DNA of 64,000 bases, taken from Halorarum halophilum (GTDB lineage: Archaea; Halobacteriota; Halobacteria; Halobacteriales; Haloferacaceae). This document shows, piece after piece, positions 52,141 through 62,017 of the stretch. Below the pieces are notes generated by a model that was not told the DNA's origin, did not search any database, and saw only the letters and a list, made by a program, of their open reading frames with translations. The DNA lies in the NCBI RefSeq assembly GCF_013401515.1, contig NZ_CP058531.1, positions 1 through 64,000 on the forward strand. The letters run 5' to 3'. Within the stretch, counting starts at the first letter, position 1. Every line of letters begins with the position of its first letter. Position numbers and translations under genes: made by a program.

Positions 52141-53457
52141 ATGGCTGAGCGATGGTTAGCTGCATGGGGATTAGGATCAGTTGCACTAGGTGGCGCATCG
52201 TTACTCGTTCCACTCTATATCGTTGAGCTCGGTGCTAACCCGTTCATGCTCGGAATATTAGCGGCTTCTGCAGCATTTATCAGCGCACCAGGGGCGCTTG
52301 TTCTCGGCAACATCGCTGACAGGACCGGGAAACGCCGTGTGTTTGTACTCACAAGTCTCACAACGGTGACTGTGGCTCTTATTCTCATTCCGTTTCTCTC
52401 TTCGATTTTGCTCATTATTGGCCTCAACGCGCTTGTTTGGTTTGCGGCGGCAGCAGCCGCACCGGTCCTCAACTTACTCGTGACAATCGACGTCCCCGAA
52501 GCCGAATGGCAGTCGCGGTTCGCCCTACTCAACAAGTATCAAGGGTGGGGGTGGTCAGGGGGCCTCATCCTTGGAGTTACATGGACCACCCTTTTGCCTC
52601 GATTGGTATCCCCCGTACTTGCACAACGGACGTTCTTTGGAGTGTGCGCGGTGTGTGGTGGTGCCGCGACTCTGGCGTCCGCTCGCTTACTTCCGGCTGA
52701 GTCGAAAATCAGCGCAAACCGTCCAAACACCCGTCGAGTAGCCCGCCATTTAACGAACGTTCGTCAACTGACGGTTCGTGGTGCAACGTTCCCCTTCATG
52801 CGCGGTCGGTTCTACTGGACCACCCGATCATTCCAGCCAGCGCAATTACTCGATCGGTTAACGCAGAGGCTCTCACTCTATTTTGTTGCCGTGATTCTCT
52901 TTTTTTCTGGATTTAGCGCCTTCTTTGCGCCACTTCCGATTTACCTTAGCGGTGTCGGGTATGGTTCTGGCGAGATATTTGTTCTCTATCTTGTATCGAG
53001 TCTCGGCTCCGCAGCATTCTACGTGACAGCTGGAAACCTCGTGAGCAGGTACGACATTAACCTTCTGCAAACAGGAGGATTGCTGCTGCGAGCAATAGCG
53101 CTTCCAGCGGTCGCGCTTGTTGGTACTGCCCTTGCTGCATCATTCACTGGGCTACTTGTGAGCGCGATCATCTTCGTCATCATCGGCTTGTCATGGGCGA
53201 TCATCGCAGTGACAACAGCGACGATCGTTACACGTCTTGCTCCTGCCGGAACTCGTGGCCAGGTACTTGGGATCTATACCGCGCTTTCAGCACTCGCAGG
53301 AGGTGTTGGAAGCGTCCTCGGAGGTTGGTTAGCGAGTAAAGGATACATGATCGCCTTTGGTGTTGCCGGAGGGCTCGTGTTTGTTGGGGCGATACTCGTT
53401 ATTTCTATTCGATATGTGTCTACTCACTCTAGGGAACCCTCTCTTTCCACAGGATAG
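52141..53457 (+). CDS. MFS transporter, 12 spans
   Basis: A 438-residue protein with two sets of six spans and a basic central loop (about residues 190-235). The loop after the second span has the MFS motif NIADRTGKRRVFVLTSL (D-R-x-G-R-R type). Helix five/six and the second half are Gly/Ala-rich (ALAGGVGSVLGGWLASKG). Substrate unknown; drug or sugar efflux types fit the motif. A very AT-rich upstream tract is present. A short T-run follows the stop (TTTTTATAATC). Confidence 0.85.
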   Translation: MAERWLAAWGLGSVALGGASLLVPLYIVELGANPFMLGILAASAAFISAPGALVLGNIADRTGKRRVFVLTSLTTVTVALILIPFLSSILLIIGLNALVWFAAAAAAPVLNLLVTIDVPEAEWQSRFALLNKYQGWGWSGGLILGVTWTTLLPRLVSPVLAQRTFFGVCAVCGGAATLASARLLPAESKISANRPNTRRVARHLTNVRQLTVRGATFPFMRGRFYWTTRSFQPAQLLDRLTQRLSLYFVAVILFFSGFSAFFAPLPIYLSGVGYGSGEIFVLYLVSSLGSAAFYVTAGNLVSRYDINLLQTGGLLLRAIALPAVALVGTALAASFTGLLVSAIIFVIIGLSWAIIAVTTATIVTRLAPAGTRGQVLGIYTALSALAGGVGSVLGGWLASKGYMIAFGVAGGLVFVGAILVISIRYVSTHSREPSLSTG

Positions 53458-53531
53458 TGATTTTTATAATCCGAGGGCCTTCCTAGCGGTCATTATTGAA
53501 TAGTCCGATTCGGAATTCTGTAATGAAACTG

Positions 53532-53855
53532 CTATGTTATTCTGAACCCGATAAAGAATCCCCCAACGAACCCTGCACTAATGCTTAGCGTTGAGAGAAT
53601 CGTCATCACCCAAGTCGGCGAGCCACTTGAAGGACCACCCAGCTCCAGAATTCCCGCTGTGAGCTGTTCCCAATCTACTGCGATCACCTCTCGAGATTCG
53701 AGAAATTTGAAGAGCGCAACCACAATTCCGATGATTACCGCGACAAGTTCGATTAGCTTTTTCGCTGCGATTCCCGCGAACATTCCGATGAACAGTCCCC
53801 CACCGAATTCCAACCCTAACTGATATGGATCGACCCCAACTTCCATAAGATTCAT
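53532..53855 (-). CDS. FUN14-family membrane protein
   Basis: A 107-residue protein from MNLMEVGVDP. Family features: LGLEFGGGLFIGMFAGIAAK with the Gly-rich first span and a K-K at its end, then VAVIIGIVVALFKFLESREV and IAVDWEQL, then a last span SISAGFVGGFFIGFRI. FUN14 proteins in archaea are of unknown function; in eukaryotes the family acts in mitochondria. Four codons upstream lies another possible start. Confidence 0.85.
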   Translation of the reverse strand: MNLMEVGVDPYQLGLEFGGGLFIGMFAGIAAKKLIELVAVIIGIVVALFKFLESREVIAVDWEQLTAGILELGGPSSGSPTWVMTILSTLSISAGFVGGFFIGFRIT

Positions 53856-54094
53856 AGACACTCCCAATGTAAAATACCAATGCTTGCTTCGGCAACACTT
53901 ATTCAGCCATTACTGCACTGATGCGATCTCCGCGCCCTCAGGGTCACAGATTCTCCGTTGGTCTCGTTCAGTTCTTCTTTGGTAGGTAACATTGGACTCC
54001 ACGGACACCCTTCTTTCTACTATCTTCACAAATAATATATAATATAATTAACTAGATGGGGAATATTTTTAGACTGGGGAGATAGAAATTAGAT

Positions 54095-54298
54095 ATGGTC
54101 CAAAAATGGGACTATAAAACAGTCAATCCGTCTGAATCGTACGCTGGCGTCGAGGTCCTGTCGAATGACCCTGAATCAGCACTCAACCAGCTGGGTGATG
54201 AAGGGTGGGAGTTAGTAGAGACCGTTGAGGAAAACATCGGGAAGAGCAAGTATCTCGTTTTTAAACGCCCGCGCTCAGAGGACATCGCGCTGGATTAA
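54095..54298 (+). CDS. DUF4177 small protein
   Basis: A 67-residue protein: KWDYKTVNPSESYAGVEVLS, then a helix PESALNQLGDEGWELVETVE and a strand YLVFKRP. The W-x-Y-K-x-V...L-N-x-L-G-x-E-G-W-E-L-V pattern is DUF4177. Function unknown. AT-rich DNA (AATATAATTAACTAGATGGG) lies just upstream and suits a promoter. It precedes the pilin gene but is probably transcribed on its own. Confidence 0.85.
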   Translation: MVQKWDYKTVNPSESYAGVEVLSNDPESALNQLGDEGWELVETVEENIGKSKYLVFKRPRSEDIALD

Positions 54299-54335
54299 TT
54301 TCCCCCTAATACTTCTTAATTTACTATCCAAAATT

Positions 54336-54370
54336 CATATAAATAAGGCGGGAGAGTACGCAACCGGAGG
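54336..54370 (+). promoter_or_regulatory. Promoter and ribosome-binding site of the pilin gene
   Basis: A TATA-like CATATAAATAAG lies at 54336-54347 and GGAGG at 54366-54370, 15 bp before the ATG at 54386. Transcription would start about 25 bp after the TATA element, giving a leader that just contains the GGAGG. Confidence 0.5.
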
Positions 54371-54385
54371 CTTCGAACTACTATA

Positions 54386-54835
54386 ATGAATCTGAAAGAG
54401 CTGTACCACGACGAACAAGCCGTCTCACCAGTCATCGGGGTCATCCTCATGGTTGCAATTACCGTGATCCTCGCGGCCGTCATCGGGACGTTCGTGCTCG
54501 GTCTCGGGAACAACCTGCAGGAAACCTCGCCGAACGCGAACTTCCAGTTCGATTTCGAAGAAAGCGATGTGCCAGCCGGCTATAACGTTACGGCAACTCA
54601 TCAGGGAGGGGCGACTATCAATTCGGACAACGCTGACACCCTCACTCTGAATGCCTCAGAAATGGATGGTGGGACTACATCGGGAACAGAGTTCCCAACC
54701 TTCGATAGCGGTGGGGTAAGTTCTGGAGATTCAGCGAGTCTAACTGGAGTTGCATCAGGATCGGATGTCCGTGTCATCTGGACTTCGACTAATGGCGGCA
54801 ACTCCCAGACACTCGCTACCGGTCAGGTCCCCTAA
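54386..54835 (+). CDS. Type IV pilin (PilA-like, archaeal class III leader)
   Basis: A 149-residue protein. The leader and core LKELYHDEQAVSPVIGVILM, then VAITVILAAVIGTFVLGLGN, is the haloarchaeal pilin N-terminus: a short basic/acidic leader cut before Q-A-V-S-P-V by PibD, then the assembly helix. The C-terminal 95 residues are Ser/Thr/Gly-rich and beta-like, as in PilA pilins that form adhesion pili. It has its own promoter. A dead second pilin follows, and the pilus ATPase operon begins 900 bp on. Confidence 0.88.
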   Translation: MNLKELYHDEQAVSPVIGVILMVAITVILAAVIGTFVLGLGNNLQETSPNANFQFDFEESDVPAGYNVTATHQGGATINSDNADTLTLNASEMDGGTTSGTEFPTFDSGGVSSGDSASLTGVASGSDVRVIWTSTNGGNSQTLATGQVP

Positions 54836-54840
54836 CCTCG

Positions 54841-55057
54841 TGAACTCCAGGGACCTCGTTATCGGCCCAGTTGTCGGGGTTGTCCTCATGGCGGCGACCA
54901 CGTGATCCTCTCGGCCGTCATCGCCCCGTCCGTAATCAAACTGGGAGACCTGGCTCAGGAATCGTCAGCGAAAGCAGGTTTCAGCGTCGGCTCTCCTTCC
55001 GATGCTGGGTATACTGATGAACAACGCCGAGAGCAGTTGAAGAAAGATGCTTCGTGA
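54841..55057 (+). pseudogene. Second pilin gene, frameshifted
   Basis: It opens NSRDLVIGPVVGVVLMAATT, which is the pilin core without a leader start. After ACCACG one base or so is missing and the frame moves: VILSAVIAPSVIKLGDLAQE, then SSAKAGFSVGSPSDAGYTDE and a TGA. The VIGPVVGVVLM.A.T.ILSAVI pattern mirrors the intact pilin next to it. A single frameshift plus loss of the start killed it. Confidence 0.65.
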
Positions 55058-55068
55058 AGGAAGTCCCA

Positions 55069-55491
55069 ATGAAAATTGGTAATACAATCCTCGATTGTGA
55101 CGGTAACGAACTCAAAGTTCGAGAACAGGCAAACGACTGCGCAGTAACACTTCGGAAAGTGGACTGTGAAGACGAGATGACTGCCCCATATTTCCTGCCC
55201 AAGCGATGGCTGTCGGGGACCGTCCGGGGTGAAAAGTTCCTCTCGTTTGCCGACGAGACCGTCCTCGAAGACGGGACTGTTCTCGTTGACAGCGATGGCC
55301 ACAGGATACAGGTTGAAAATATCGACGATTCAGACCTCGTATCACTGGCCGACTTCGAAGATGAGACCATCTATTACTTGGAGAAAGAGTGGGTTGAGAA
55401 CGCGATCGAAGGATGTTCCTCCTTCGAAATGCGCAGAGATTTCTTACCCTTCTTGAAATTCTCGGAGTTCGATTTGGAAAGTGAACAGTAA
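55069..55491 (+). CDS. Acidic beta-rich hypothetical protein
   Basis: A 140-residue protein from MKIGNTILDCDGNELKVREQ. It alternates short strands and acidic turns: TAPYFLPKRWLSGTVRGEKF, TVLEDGTVLVDSDGHRIQVE, TIYYLEKEWVENAIEGCSSF. A repeated half (strand-turn, then Y..L...W....I...) suggests an internal duplication. It lies between the pilin and the pilus ATPase but has no pilus motif. Another start five codons upstream (GTG) is possible. Function unknown. Confidence 0.6.
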   Translation: MKIGNTILDCDGNELKVREQANDCAVTLRKVDCEDEMTAPYFLPKRWLSGTVRGEKFLSFADETVLEDGTVLVDSDGHRIQVENIDDSDLVSLADFEDETIYYLEKEWVENAIEGCSSFEMRRDFLPFLKFSEFDLESEQ

Positions 55492-55756
55492 TCCAATCAA
55501 GCTGGCAGTTCAGAGATGTCCCCTCGAAATAACTCCTCATCTCTAAGGCTGACCGAGATTCTTTCGCTCTCGAATGATAGAGTCGGTAGGGATGTTCAGC
55601 ATCCTTTCTGTTAATTTCGCTATCTTTACCAGCAAATATTTGTGCGTGATGTGAGAGCCATACACTGAACATGTGGAGGATATGTTGGTTCGGTGTAAAC
55701 TTCTCCCACTCTCAATCAGTACCCCCGCAAGGGGAGTCCTCTGATGTCTTCCTTCG

Positions 55757-58729
55757 ATGATGGTCGTGGATGATGCTGAGACCTCCGACTCGAAGCAGGA
55801 CGAGGAAAGTGATGGTGATTCCACGGGTACCAGCGCCACGCCCAACGAAACGACGACCCCACCAGCGAGGGTTGGCACGTATACGTGGGAAGATTTTCTT
55901 GCCGAATACGCTCCGGATGGAACCGCCGATGAACTGTATGGCGAACGCGATCACACTCCCGGCAGCGACCGGCGGAAAGACTCGTCGGCCGGCGCCAGAC
56001 CGTCAGATAGCGACTGGGACCGCATCGACTATGATGTCAGCCCGCACCTTGGCTTCCATCCGGACGACATTGAGTCGCGGGTCGACGACGCAAGGCGGGA
56101 CGCGACGGACCTTCAGTCATACTTTGAGCAGTGGTGTGACCCTGAAACGACGCCCGTCCGTAAGGACCACTACGTCTGGGAACATTACAAGGCCGAATAT
56201 TACTACGACGAAGAGGGGAACCCACCCACCGAAGACGGGAAGCTGGTCGAGTTCGATCCTTCACCGAAGCTTGGCTTTGAACCTGACCAAGTCGAGGAGA
56301 TTATCGGCCATCTGAGCAAGCGTGCTCCCGAACTCGCGGACCTCATAGACGAGCGAACGGTGAACGTCGCTGGGAATCTTGACGAGGATGCGTTCTTCAC
56401 GAAGGACGACGGTACACCCACCGTCGTCAGCCGGTACGACCTGGAGAAGGCTGTCCCGATGGCAAAGAAGACCCACTTCCAAGAGGTGGAGCGTTACTGG
56501 GTGCACGAGCCGTACACGTTCGTTATCATCTTTCACTCGACCAAGGAGAACGAGAAAAAATACTACGTCATCGAGCCGTACATGAACAACGTCGAGTCGA
56601 ACTTTCAGGAATTCATGACGAGCAAGTTACGCACGGCGATCAAGTACTCCGACTCGGACGTCGCCGTTGGCAGCGAAGACGACCGCGCGGCGGTCATCGA
56701 ACGGGAGACGTACGGGCTCCTTGAGCGGTATGACCTCTACGAACGCGAACAATCGGCCGGTCTCGTCGATCGACTCGCCGAGATGCTCAGCGTCGAAGCG
56801 GACAGCGATCGTCTACCCGCTCGGTTGCTCCGAAAGTTTGGCTGGGAGCCATTCACGGCGGACTCCTCCACTCTCGAAGGAATGTCAGTGCGACCGGAGC
56901 CTGTCGTCCTGGCGGAAGACGCACACACGTTGAACCAATTCCAAGTCAACAAACTCCTCTACTACCTTCAGCGCGACTTCATCGGCTACGAGCGCATTGA
57001 TGGCATCAAACACGACGTCAACGTGGAGGATATCTCCTGTGACGGGTACAACAGCCCCGTCTTCGTCTACCACGGCGACTACGAGCAGATCATCTCGAAC
57101 GTCTATCACGGTGAGACGGAACTCGACGACTTCGTAGTGAAACTCGCCCAACGGTCTGGGAAGGGTATCTCGAAGCGTCGTCCCCAGGTTGACGCGACAC
57201 TCCCGGACGGCTCACGTGCCCAGCTCACCCTCGGGAGAGAGGTGTCGGACCACGGGACGAACTACACTATCCGCCAGTTCAAGGAGGTTCCATTTACACC
57301 GATCGACCTCATCAACTGGCACACGTTCTCGCTCGACGAGATGGCGTTCCTCTGGCTCTGCATCGAGAACCACAAGAGTCTGATCTTCGCCGGTGGGACA
57401 GCGTCCGGGAAGACGACAAGTCTGAACGCCGTTTCATTGTTTATCCCCTCGAATGCGAAAATCGTCTCTATAGAGGACACCCGCGAGGTCGAACTCCCAC
57501 AGCGCAACTGGATCGCGTCGGTCACCCGCCCGTCATTCTCCGACGACGACAAGGGCGACGTGGACGAGTTCGACCTGCTCGAGGCTGCGCTCCGACAACG
57601 GCCAGAGTACATCGTGATGGGCGAGATCCGGGGCGAGGAAGGGCGAACACTGTTCCAGGTCATGTCGACCGGCCACACGACCTACACGACGTTCCACGCG
57701 GACAGCGTCGGCGAGGTGCTAAAGCGATTCACTACCGAGCCAATCAACGTCTCCAAGACGATGTTCACGGCGCTCGACCTGGTCTCCGTCCAGACGTCGA
57801 CGCGGGTACAGGGACGGAAAGTCCGCCGGAACAAGTCGCTGACCGAGATCAACCACTACGACGCCGAGAACGACGAGATCAACGTCCAAGATATCTACCA
57901 GTGGCAAGCCGAGACCGACCAGTATCTAGAGATGGGCGAGTCGAACACGCTCGAGGAGATAAAGTTCGACCGCGGCTGGAACCAGCAGACGCTTGAGGAG
58001 GAACTATTCAAGCGTGAGGTGGTCATCGCGTACCTCATCGACCGCGGGCTGAACACGTACACGGAAGTTGCGGCGACCCTTCAGGCGTTCATCAACGATG
58101 CTGACTCCATCCTCTCGCTGATAGCGACCGACGAACTCGAAGCGTCGCTCGAAGACCTCCGGGAGATGGAGTCGGTCCTCATCGACGTTGATCCCGAGAT
58201 GGAGGCGATGGTCCCACGACCTGACCCGACCCCGGAAGTCATGGAACTCGCCGACGAGATTCTCGCACGAGCGGACGAAGACCTCTTTCCGCAATACCGC
58301 GAACATCCGACTGGCAGTATTGCAGAGGCGCTCGCTGACATCCGACCGGCCGAGCCCATCGAAGCACCTCCGTCCAGTGGCGAAGAGACATTCCCCGACC
58401 GTGATGGGAGTGATGACCGAGAGGAGACGTCCGCCACAGACGTAGGTGGAGATGACGAAGCCACTGCATTTGAGGACTGGGGCGACGCTGACGACGACCG
58501 GTTCGACGCGGGTATTGCCTTTAGAGAGAATCCTGGAGTAGGGGACGAACGCGACACTGACAGTGCGAGGGGTTCCCCCAACTCCGAGGCTGACAATACC
58601 ACTGACCGCGGTGAAACCACCTCCGAAGAGACCGCATCCGATTCGAACGACGACGACTGGGAATTCGGCCGGTTCCACGATTCAAGTTCGCAGGCTAACC
58701 GCGATGAGGAGGAGGAGGAGGATCGATGA
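55757..58729 (+). CDS. pilB: Type IV pilus assembly ATPase (PilB-like)
   Basis: A 990-residue protein of the archaeal type II/IV secretion ATPase family. An acidic disordered N-terminus is followed by a paired APDGTADELYG / FEPDQVEEIIGHL region and an N-terminal domain. The motor has Walker A IFAGGTASGKTTS at about 538-550, the Asp box SIEDTREVELPQ, Walker B EYIVMGEIRGEEGRT near 616, and His box TGHTTYTTFHADS. A 150-residue acidic tail ends it. ATP hydrolysis drives pilus subunits into the membrane platform. The stop overlaps pilC by 4 bp (ATGA). Haloarchaeal pilB3-type genes have this length and context. Confidence 0.9.
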   Translation: MMVVDDAETSDSKQDEESDGDSTGTSATPNETTTPPARVGTYTWEDFLAEYAPDGTADELYGERDHTPGSDRRKDSSAGARPSDSDWDRIDYDVSPHLGFHPDDIESRVDDARRDATDLQSYFEQWCDPETTPVRKDHYVWEHYKAEYYYDEEGNPPTEDGKLVEFDPSPKLGFEPDQVEEIIGHLSKRAPELADLIDERTVNVAGNLDEDAFFTKDDGTPTVVSRYDLEKAVPMAKKTHFQEVERYWVHEPYTFVIIFHSTKENEKKYYVIEPYMNNVESNFQEFMTSKLRTAIKYSDSDVAVGSEDDRAAVIERETYGLLERYDLYEREQSAGLVDRLAEMLSVEADSDRLPARLLRKFGWEPFTADSSTLEGMSVRPEPVVLAEDAHTLNQFQVNKLLYYLQRDFIGYERIDGIKHDVNVEDISCDGYNSPVFVYHGDYEQIISNVYHGETELDDFVVKLAQRSGKGISKRRPQVDATLPDGSRAQLTLGREVSDHGTNYTIRQFKEVPFTPIDLINWHTFSLDEMAFLWLCIENHKSLIFAGGTASGKTTSLNAVSLFIPSNAKIVSIEDTREVELPQRNWIASVTRPSFSDDDKGDVDEFDLLEAALRQRPEYIVMGEIRGEEGRTLFQVMSTGHTTYTTFHADSVGEVLKRFTTEPINVSKTMFTALDLVSVQTSTRVQGRKVRRNKSLTEINHYDAENDEINVQDIYQWQAETDQYLEMGESNTLEEIKFDRGWNQQTLEEELFKREVVIAYLIDRGLNTYTEVAATLQAFINDADSILSLIATDELEASLEDLREMESVLIDVDPEMEAMVPRPDPTPEVMELADEILARADEDLFPQYREHPTGSIAEALADIRPAEPIEAPPSSGEETFPDRDGSDDREETSATDVGGDDEATAFEDWGDADDDRFDAGIAFRENPGVGDERDTDSARGSPNSEADNTTDRGETTSEETASDSNDDDWEFGRFHDSSSQANRDEEEEEDR

Positions 58730-60765
58730 GCCTCAGGACGTCGCAGAGTGGGATGGGCGGCGACCGAGACGTACTCGGCGATGCGTTCTACCCGCTGTTC
58801 CAGCGCCTCTTTGACGAGGATGGTGACCTCGTCGACGATGTTGAGCGGAAACTTGCCGAGGCCCGGATGTCTACGACCGTCGAATTATACCTCTCACGAT
58901 CGCTTGCCTATGGCGTCATCGTCGGGTTCCTGTTGTGGGTTGCCGGGACGCTGCTCGCGTTCATGCTATTCAATCTTGGTGTCATCACAGAGGAGATGCT
59001 CTCGCTCGGTGCACGCATCCCCAACATGAGGCTACTGAACCTCATCGTCGCCGCGAAGGTCCCAGTGGCCATCGGGCTTATCGGACTCGTATTCGGCTCT
59101 ATCGGTTTTGGCATGGGCTTCGGAACGATGGTCGCGATTCCCTACTCGAAATCCTCCTCGCGGAAACGCGAGATCAACATGCTCCTCACCGACTCCGTCT
59201 CGTTCATGTACGCGCTGTCGGTCGGCGGGCTGAACCAGCTTGAGATCCTGCAGTCCATGGCAAAGGCTGAGGACACGTACGGTGAGGTTGCCAAGGAGTT
59301 CCAGAATATTGTTAACGAGACTGAATACTTCGGTATCGACTACCGGACAGCCATTCGCAATCAGGCGATCGAGACGCCAAGCGATGAACTCTCGCAGTTC
59401 CTCACCGACATGCTCTCCATAATCAACTCCGGCGGGGACATGGAGCAGTTCCTTGACGACAAGAAGGAGAAGCACATGCGCACCGCAAAACAGGAACAGG
59501 AGATGACCCTGGACACACTGGAGTTGTTCGGCGAAATGTTCATGACTCTCTCGTTGTTCCCCCTGCTACTGATCATCATCCTCGTCATCATGAGCATGCT
59601 CGGCAGCGCCGACGACGCCATGCTCTACGCGACCGTCTACGGGCTCATTCCGATGACTGGCATCGGCTTCTTGGTGCTGGTCTCGACGGTCAAGCAAGAC
59701 GAGGTCGGCGACGGCTATCTCAGTCCGTCGGACTCCAGCACTCGTCTCAGAGGGGCACAAAGGGAGAGCCTGTTCCACCTCGGTCTCGTTGAATCGTTCG
59801 TCGGTGAACACAGCCTGTTCGATCGCGTCAGGTCCCGTGAGGGAACCTGGAAAACCAAGAAGCTCCTCACACAACCGCACCGCTTCTTCCGCGATCAGCC
59901 GGCGTACACGCTCGTGCTGACGGTGCCTGCGACCATTGCATTGCTGGCCGTTGCCGTCACATCCGGCTCTGCACCACGGTCATGGGAAGGCATGGTTGCC
60001 CAACCAGTCTGGGGGACATTCATCTGGATCTACGTTCCGATTTACGTGGTGGCAATCCCCTTGGCGGTGTTCCACACGTGGAACGTTCGCTCGCGCAACG
60101 CCATCATCGGGAAACTCTCGGATGACCTCCGGAAACTCTCGAGCGCCAACGATACCGGCCTCACACTTCTGGAATCGTTCAAGACTGTCTCCGAGACTTC
60201 CTCCGGAAAGCTCGCGAACGAGTTTGATATCATGTACGGAAAGGTGAAGTACGGGATGAGCCTCAAGGAGGCTCTGGTCGAGTTCAACAACAAGTACCAC
60301 ATTCCTCGGCTGGCTCGCACAGTCAAACTCATCACGAAGGCGCAGGAGGCGTCGAGCCAGATCACAGCCGTGCTGACGACCGCCGCTCAGGCCTCGGAGA
60401 ACCAGGACGATATCGACCGCGAGCGCACGTCACGAACGCGCATGCAGATCGTCATTATCATCATGACGTACCTGACGATGCTCGCCGTCATGGCCATCCT
60501 GAAGACGCAGTTCCTCGATGTGATGTCCGGTCTGACCGCGCAGGCGGGTGGGAACAGTGGCAGCACACAGGCCGGAGGTATGAGCTTTGGTGGCGGTGTG
60601 GACACTAATGTCCTGTCGGTGCTGTTCTTTCACGCCGTCACGCTGCAGGCAATTCTCTCGGGGCTCATTAGCGGGTACATCGGGAGCGCCGACATCATGT
60701 CCGGCGTGAAATTCGTCGTCATCCTCCAGACGATCGCCCTCATGGTGTGGATGGTGGTCGGATGA
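58726..60765 (+). CDS. pilC: Type IV pilus membrane platform protein (PilC/TadC-like)
   Basis: A 679-residue protein with two tandem T2SSF domains. Each has spans and a cytoplasmic helix bundle: GLNQLEILQSMAKAEDTYGE...EYFGIDYRTAIRNQAIETPS in the first, and NDTGLTLLESFKTVSETSSG...LKEALVEFNNKYHIPRLART in the second. About nine spans in all, including three at the C-terminus. PilC anchors the ATPase and starts the filament in the membrane. Starts by ATGA overlap with pilB and overlaps the next gene likewise. Confidence 0.9.
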   Translation: MSLRTSQSGMGGDRDVLGDAFYPLFQRLFDEDGDLVDDVERKLAEARMSTTVELYLSRSLAYGVIVGFLLWVAGTLLAFMLFNLGVITEEMLSLGARIPNMRLLNLIVAAKVPVAIGLIGLVFGSIGFGMGFGTMVAIPYSKSSSRKREINMLLTDSVSFMYALSVGGLNQLEILQSMAKAEDTYGEVAKEFQNIVNETEYFGIDYRTAIRNQAIETPSDELSQFLTDMLSIINSGGDMEQFLDDKKEKHMRTAKQEQEMTLDTLELFGEMFMTLSLFPLLLIIILVIMSMLGSADDAMLYATVYGLIPMTGIGFLVLVSTVKQDEVGDGYLSPSDSSTRLRGAQRESLFHLGLVESFVGEHSLFDRVRSREGTWKTKKLLTQPHRFFRDQPAYTLVLTVPATIALLAVAVTSGSAPRSWEGMVAQPVWGTFIWIYVPIYVVAIPLAVFHTWNVRSRNAIIGKLSDDLRKLSSANDTGLTLLESFKTVSETSSGKLANEFDIMYGKVKYGMSLKEALVEFNNKYHIPRLARTVKLITKAQEASSQITAVLTTAAQASENQDDIDRERTSRTRMQIVIIIMTYLTMLAVMAILKTQFLDVMSGLTAQAGGNSGSTQAGGMSFGGGVDTNVLSVLFFHAVTLQAILSGLISGYIGSADIMSGVKFVVILQTIALMVWMVVG

Positions 60766-61424
60766 ACTGGCCGAAGGATAAGCGTCGGCGAACACAACGG
60801 CACCGAACGCTCCCCTCGCGGTTACAGCGGGATGGACGAGAGCGCTCGCGCGCCCAGACCACGGTGGACTTCGGCATCGGGGCCGGTATCTTCCTACTTG
60901 TCGTCGCCTTCACCGTTGCCTTCATTCCCAGTATGTTCCAGCCGTTCGATCAGGGGCTCCAGGAGGAGACGGTCGCCGCGGACCGCGTTACGGACCACCT
61001 CGCGGACGGAATACTTGCTCATCCAGCGGATCAAGGCACACTCGACATCGCCTGTACCGCGGCATTCTTCGATAACTCGCGCGACGACACCAGCTGTCGG
61101 TTCGACAACGCGGAACCGTTGGGCGAACGGGTCGGTGTCAGTGATCGAATTCGGGTGCGCGTGACAGTCATCGCCGACGCTACCGACGATGGAACGACCG
61201 GAACGGTCTGTCTCGCGGACGATGGAAACCCGAACAACGTCGGTCGCGTCGGTGAACGAACGGACGAAGGCGTCATCGCCGCGAATGGGGACAATCTCGG
61301 TCAATGCGAAGTCCCGTTTGAACTCGGTGGGACCTCACCCTCGGAGACCGGCTCGGTGGTATCGGCGCGGCGATTCGTGAGCATCGGCACCCTGGACGCC
61401 GCTCTCATTGTCAGGTCGTGGTGA
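60762..61424 (+). CDS. Pilus operon protein 1, single span (DUF7287-like)
   Basis: A 220-residue protein from the ATG in the ATGA overlap with pilC. After a basic stretch comes RAQTTVDFGIGAGIFLLVVA, then FTVAFIPSM, a pilin-like N-terminal helix following a polar Q-T-T-V-D-F. The rest is an extracellular domain with two Cys pairs (ACTAAFFDNSRDDTSC, VCLADDG...QCEVPFE). Members of this family always follow pilC in haloarchaea and may be minor pilins. Function inferred from position. Confidence 0.75.
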   Translation: MNWPKDKRRRTQRHRTLPSRLQRDGRERSRAQTTVDFGIGAGIFLLVVAFTVAFIPSMFQPFDQGLQEETVAADRVTDHLADGILAHPADQGTLDIACTAAFFDNSRDDTSCRFDNAEPLGERVGVSDRIRVRVTVIADATDDGTTGTVCLADDGNPNNVGRVGERTDEGVIAANGDNLGQCEVPFELGGTSPSETGSVVSARRFVSIGTLDAALIVRSW

Positions 61425-62017
61425 CAATGCGAGCACAGGCCCACACCCTTGAGGGACTCATCGCCGGGCTCATCGTGTTGAGTAGTCTCACCTTCGCGCT
61501 CCAGGCGATGGCGGTCACACCGCTAACGGCGAGTACGTCGAGTCAGCACATCGAGAATCAGCAACGGGCGTCGACGACTGGACTACTGAATGCGGCAGCG
61601 GATTCAGGCGCACTGAAGCGCGCGGTCCTCTACTGGGACGACACGGAACGCACCTTCCATGGCAGCAATCAGACGGGCTACTACGTCTCAAACAGCGAGT
61701 TGAGCAGGTTCACCTTCGGGCGAATGCTGACGAATGCGTACGACGGCCGAGGCATCGCCTTTAACGTCTACGTGAATTATCAACTGGCTGACGGCGACGT
61801 CCGCAGCAAGCGACTCGTCTATCGCGGTGAACCGAGCGACAACGCCATCACTGCTCGCAAGTGGATCACGCTGACCGATGGCGACCGGTTGTACGATGTT
61901 GACGAACAGCCAACTGGAACGGAACTGAATTCGAGTTCCACGTTCTATGCACCTGACGTCAGGAGTGGCCACCTCTACAATGTCGTCCAAGTGGAGGTGG
62001 TCGTATGGCGGATATGA
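61421..62017 (+). CDS. Pilus operon protein 2, single span (DUF7288-like)
   Basis: A 198-residue protein with a GTG start overlapping the preceding stop by 4 bp; the ATG at 61427 is an alternative. RAQAHTLEGLIAGLIVLSSL, then TFALQAMAVTPLTAS, is a pilin-like helix right at the N-terminus. The remaining 150 residues are extracellular and Asn/Asp/Thr-rich. Probably a minor pilin or part of a tip complex, inferred from position. Confidence 0.75.
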   Translation: MTMRAQAHTLEGLIAGLIVLSSLTFALQAMAVTPLTASTSSQHIENQQRASTTGLLNAAADSGALKRAVLYWDDTERTFHGSNQTGYYVSNSELSRFTFGRMLTNAYDGRGIAFNVYVNYQLADGDVRSKRLVYRGEPSDNAITARKWITLTDGDRLYDVDEQPTGTELNSSSTFYAPDVRSGHLYNVVQVEVVVWRI

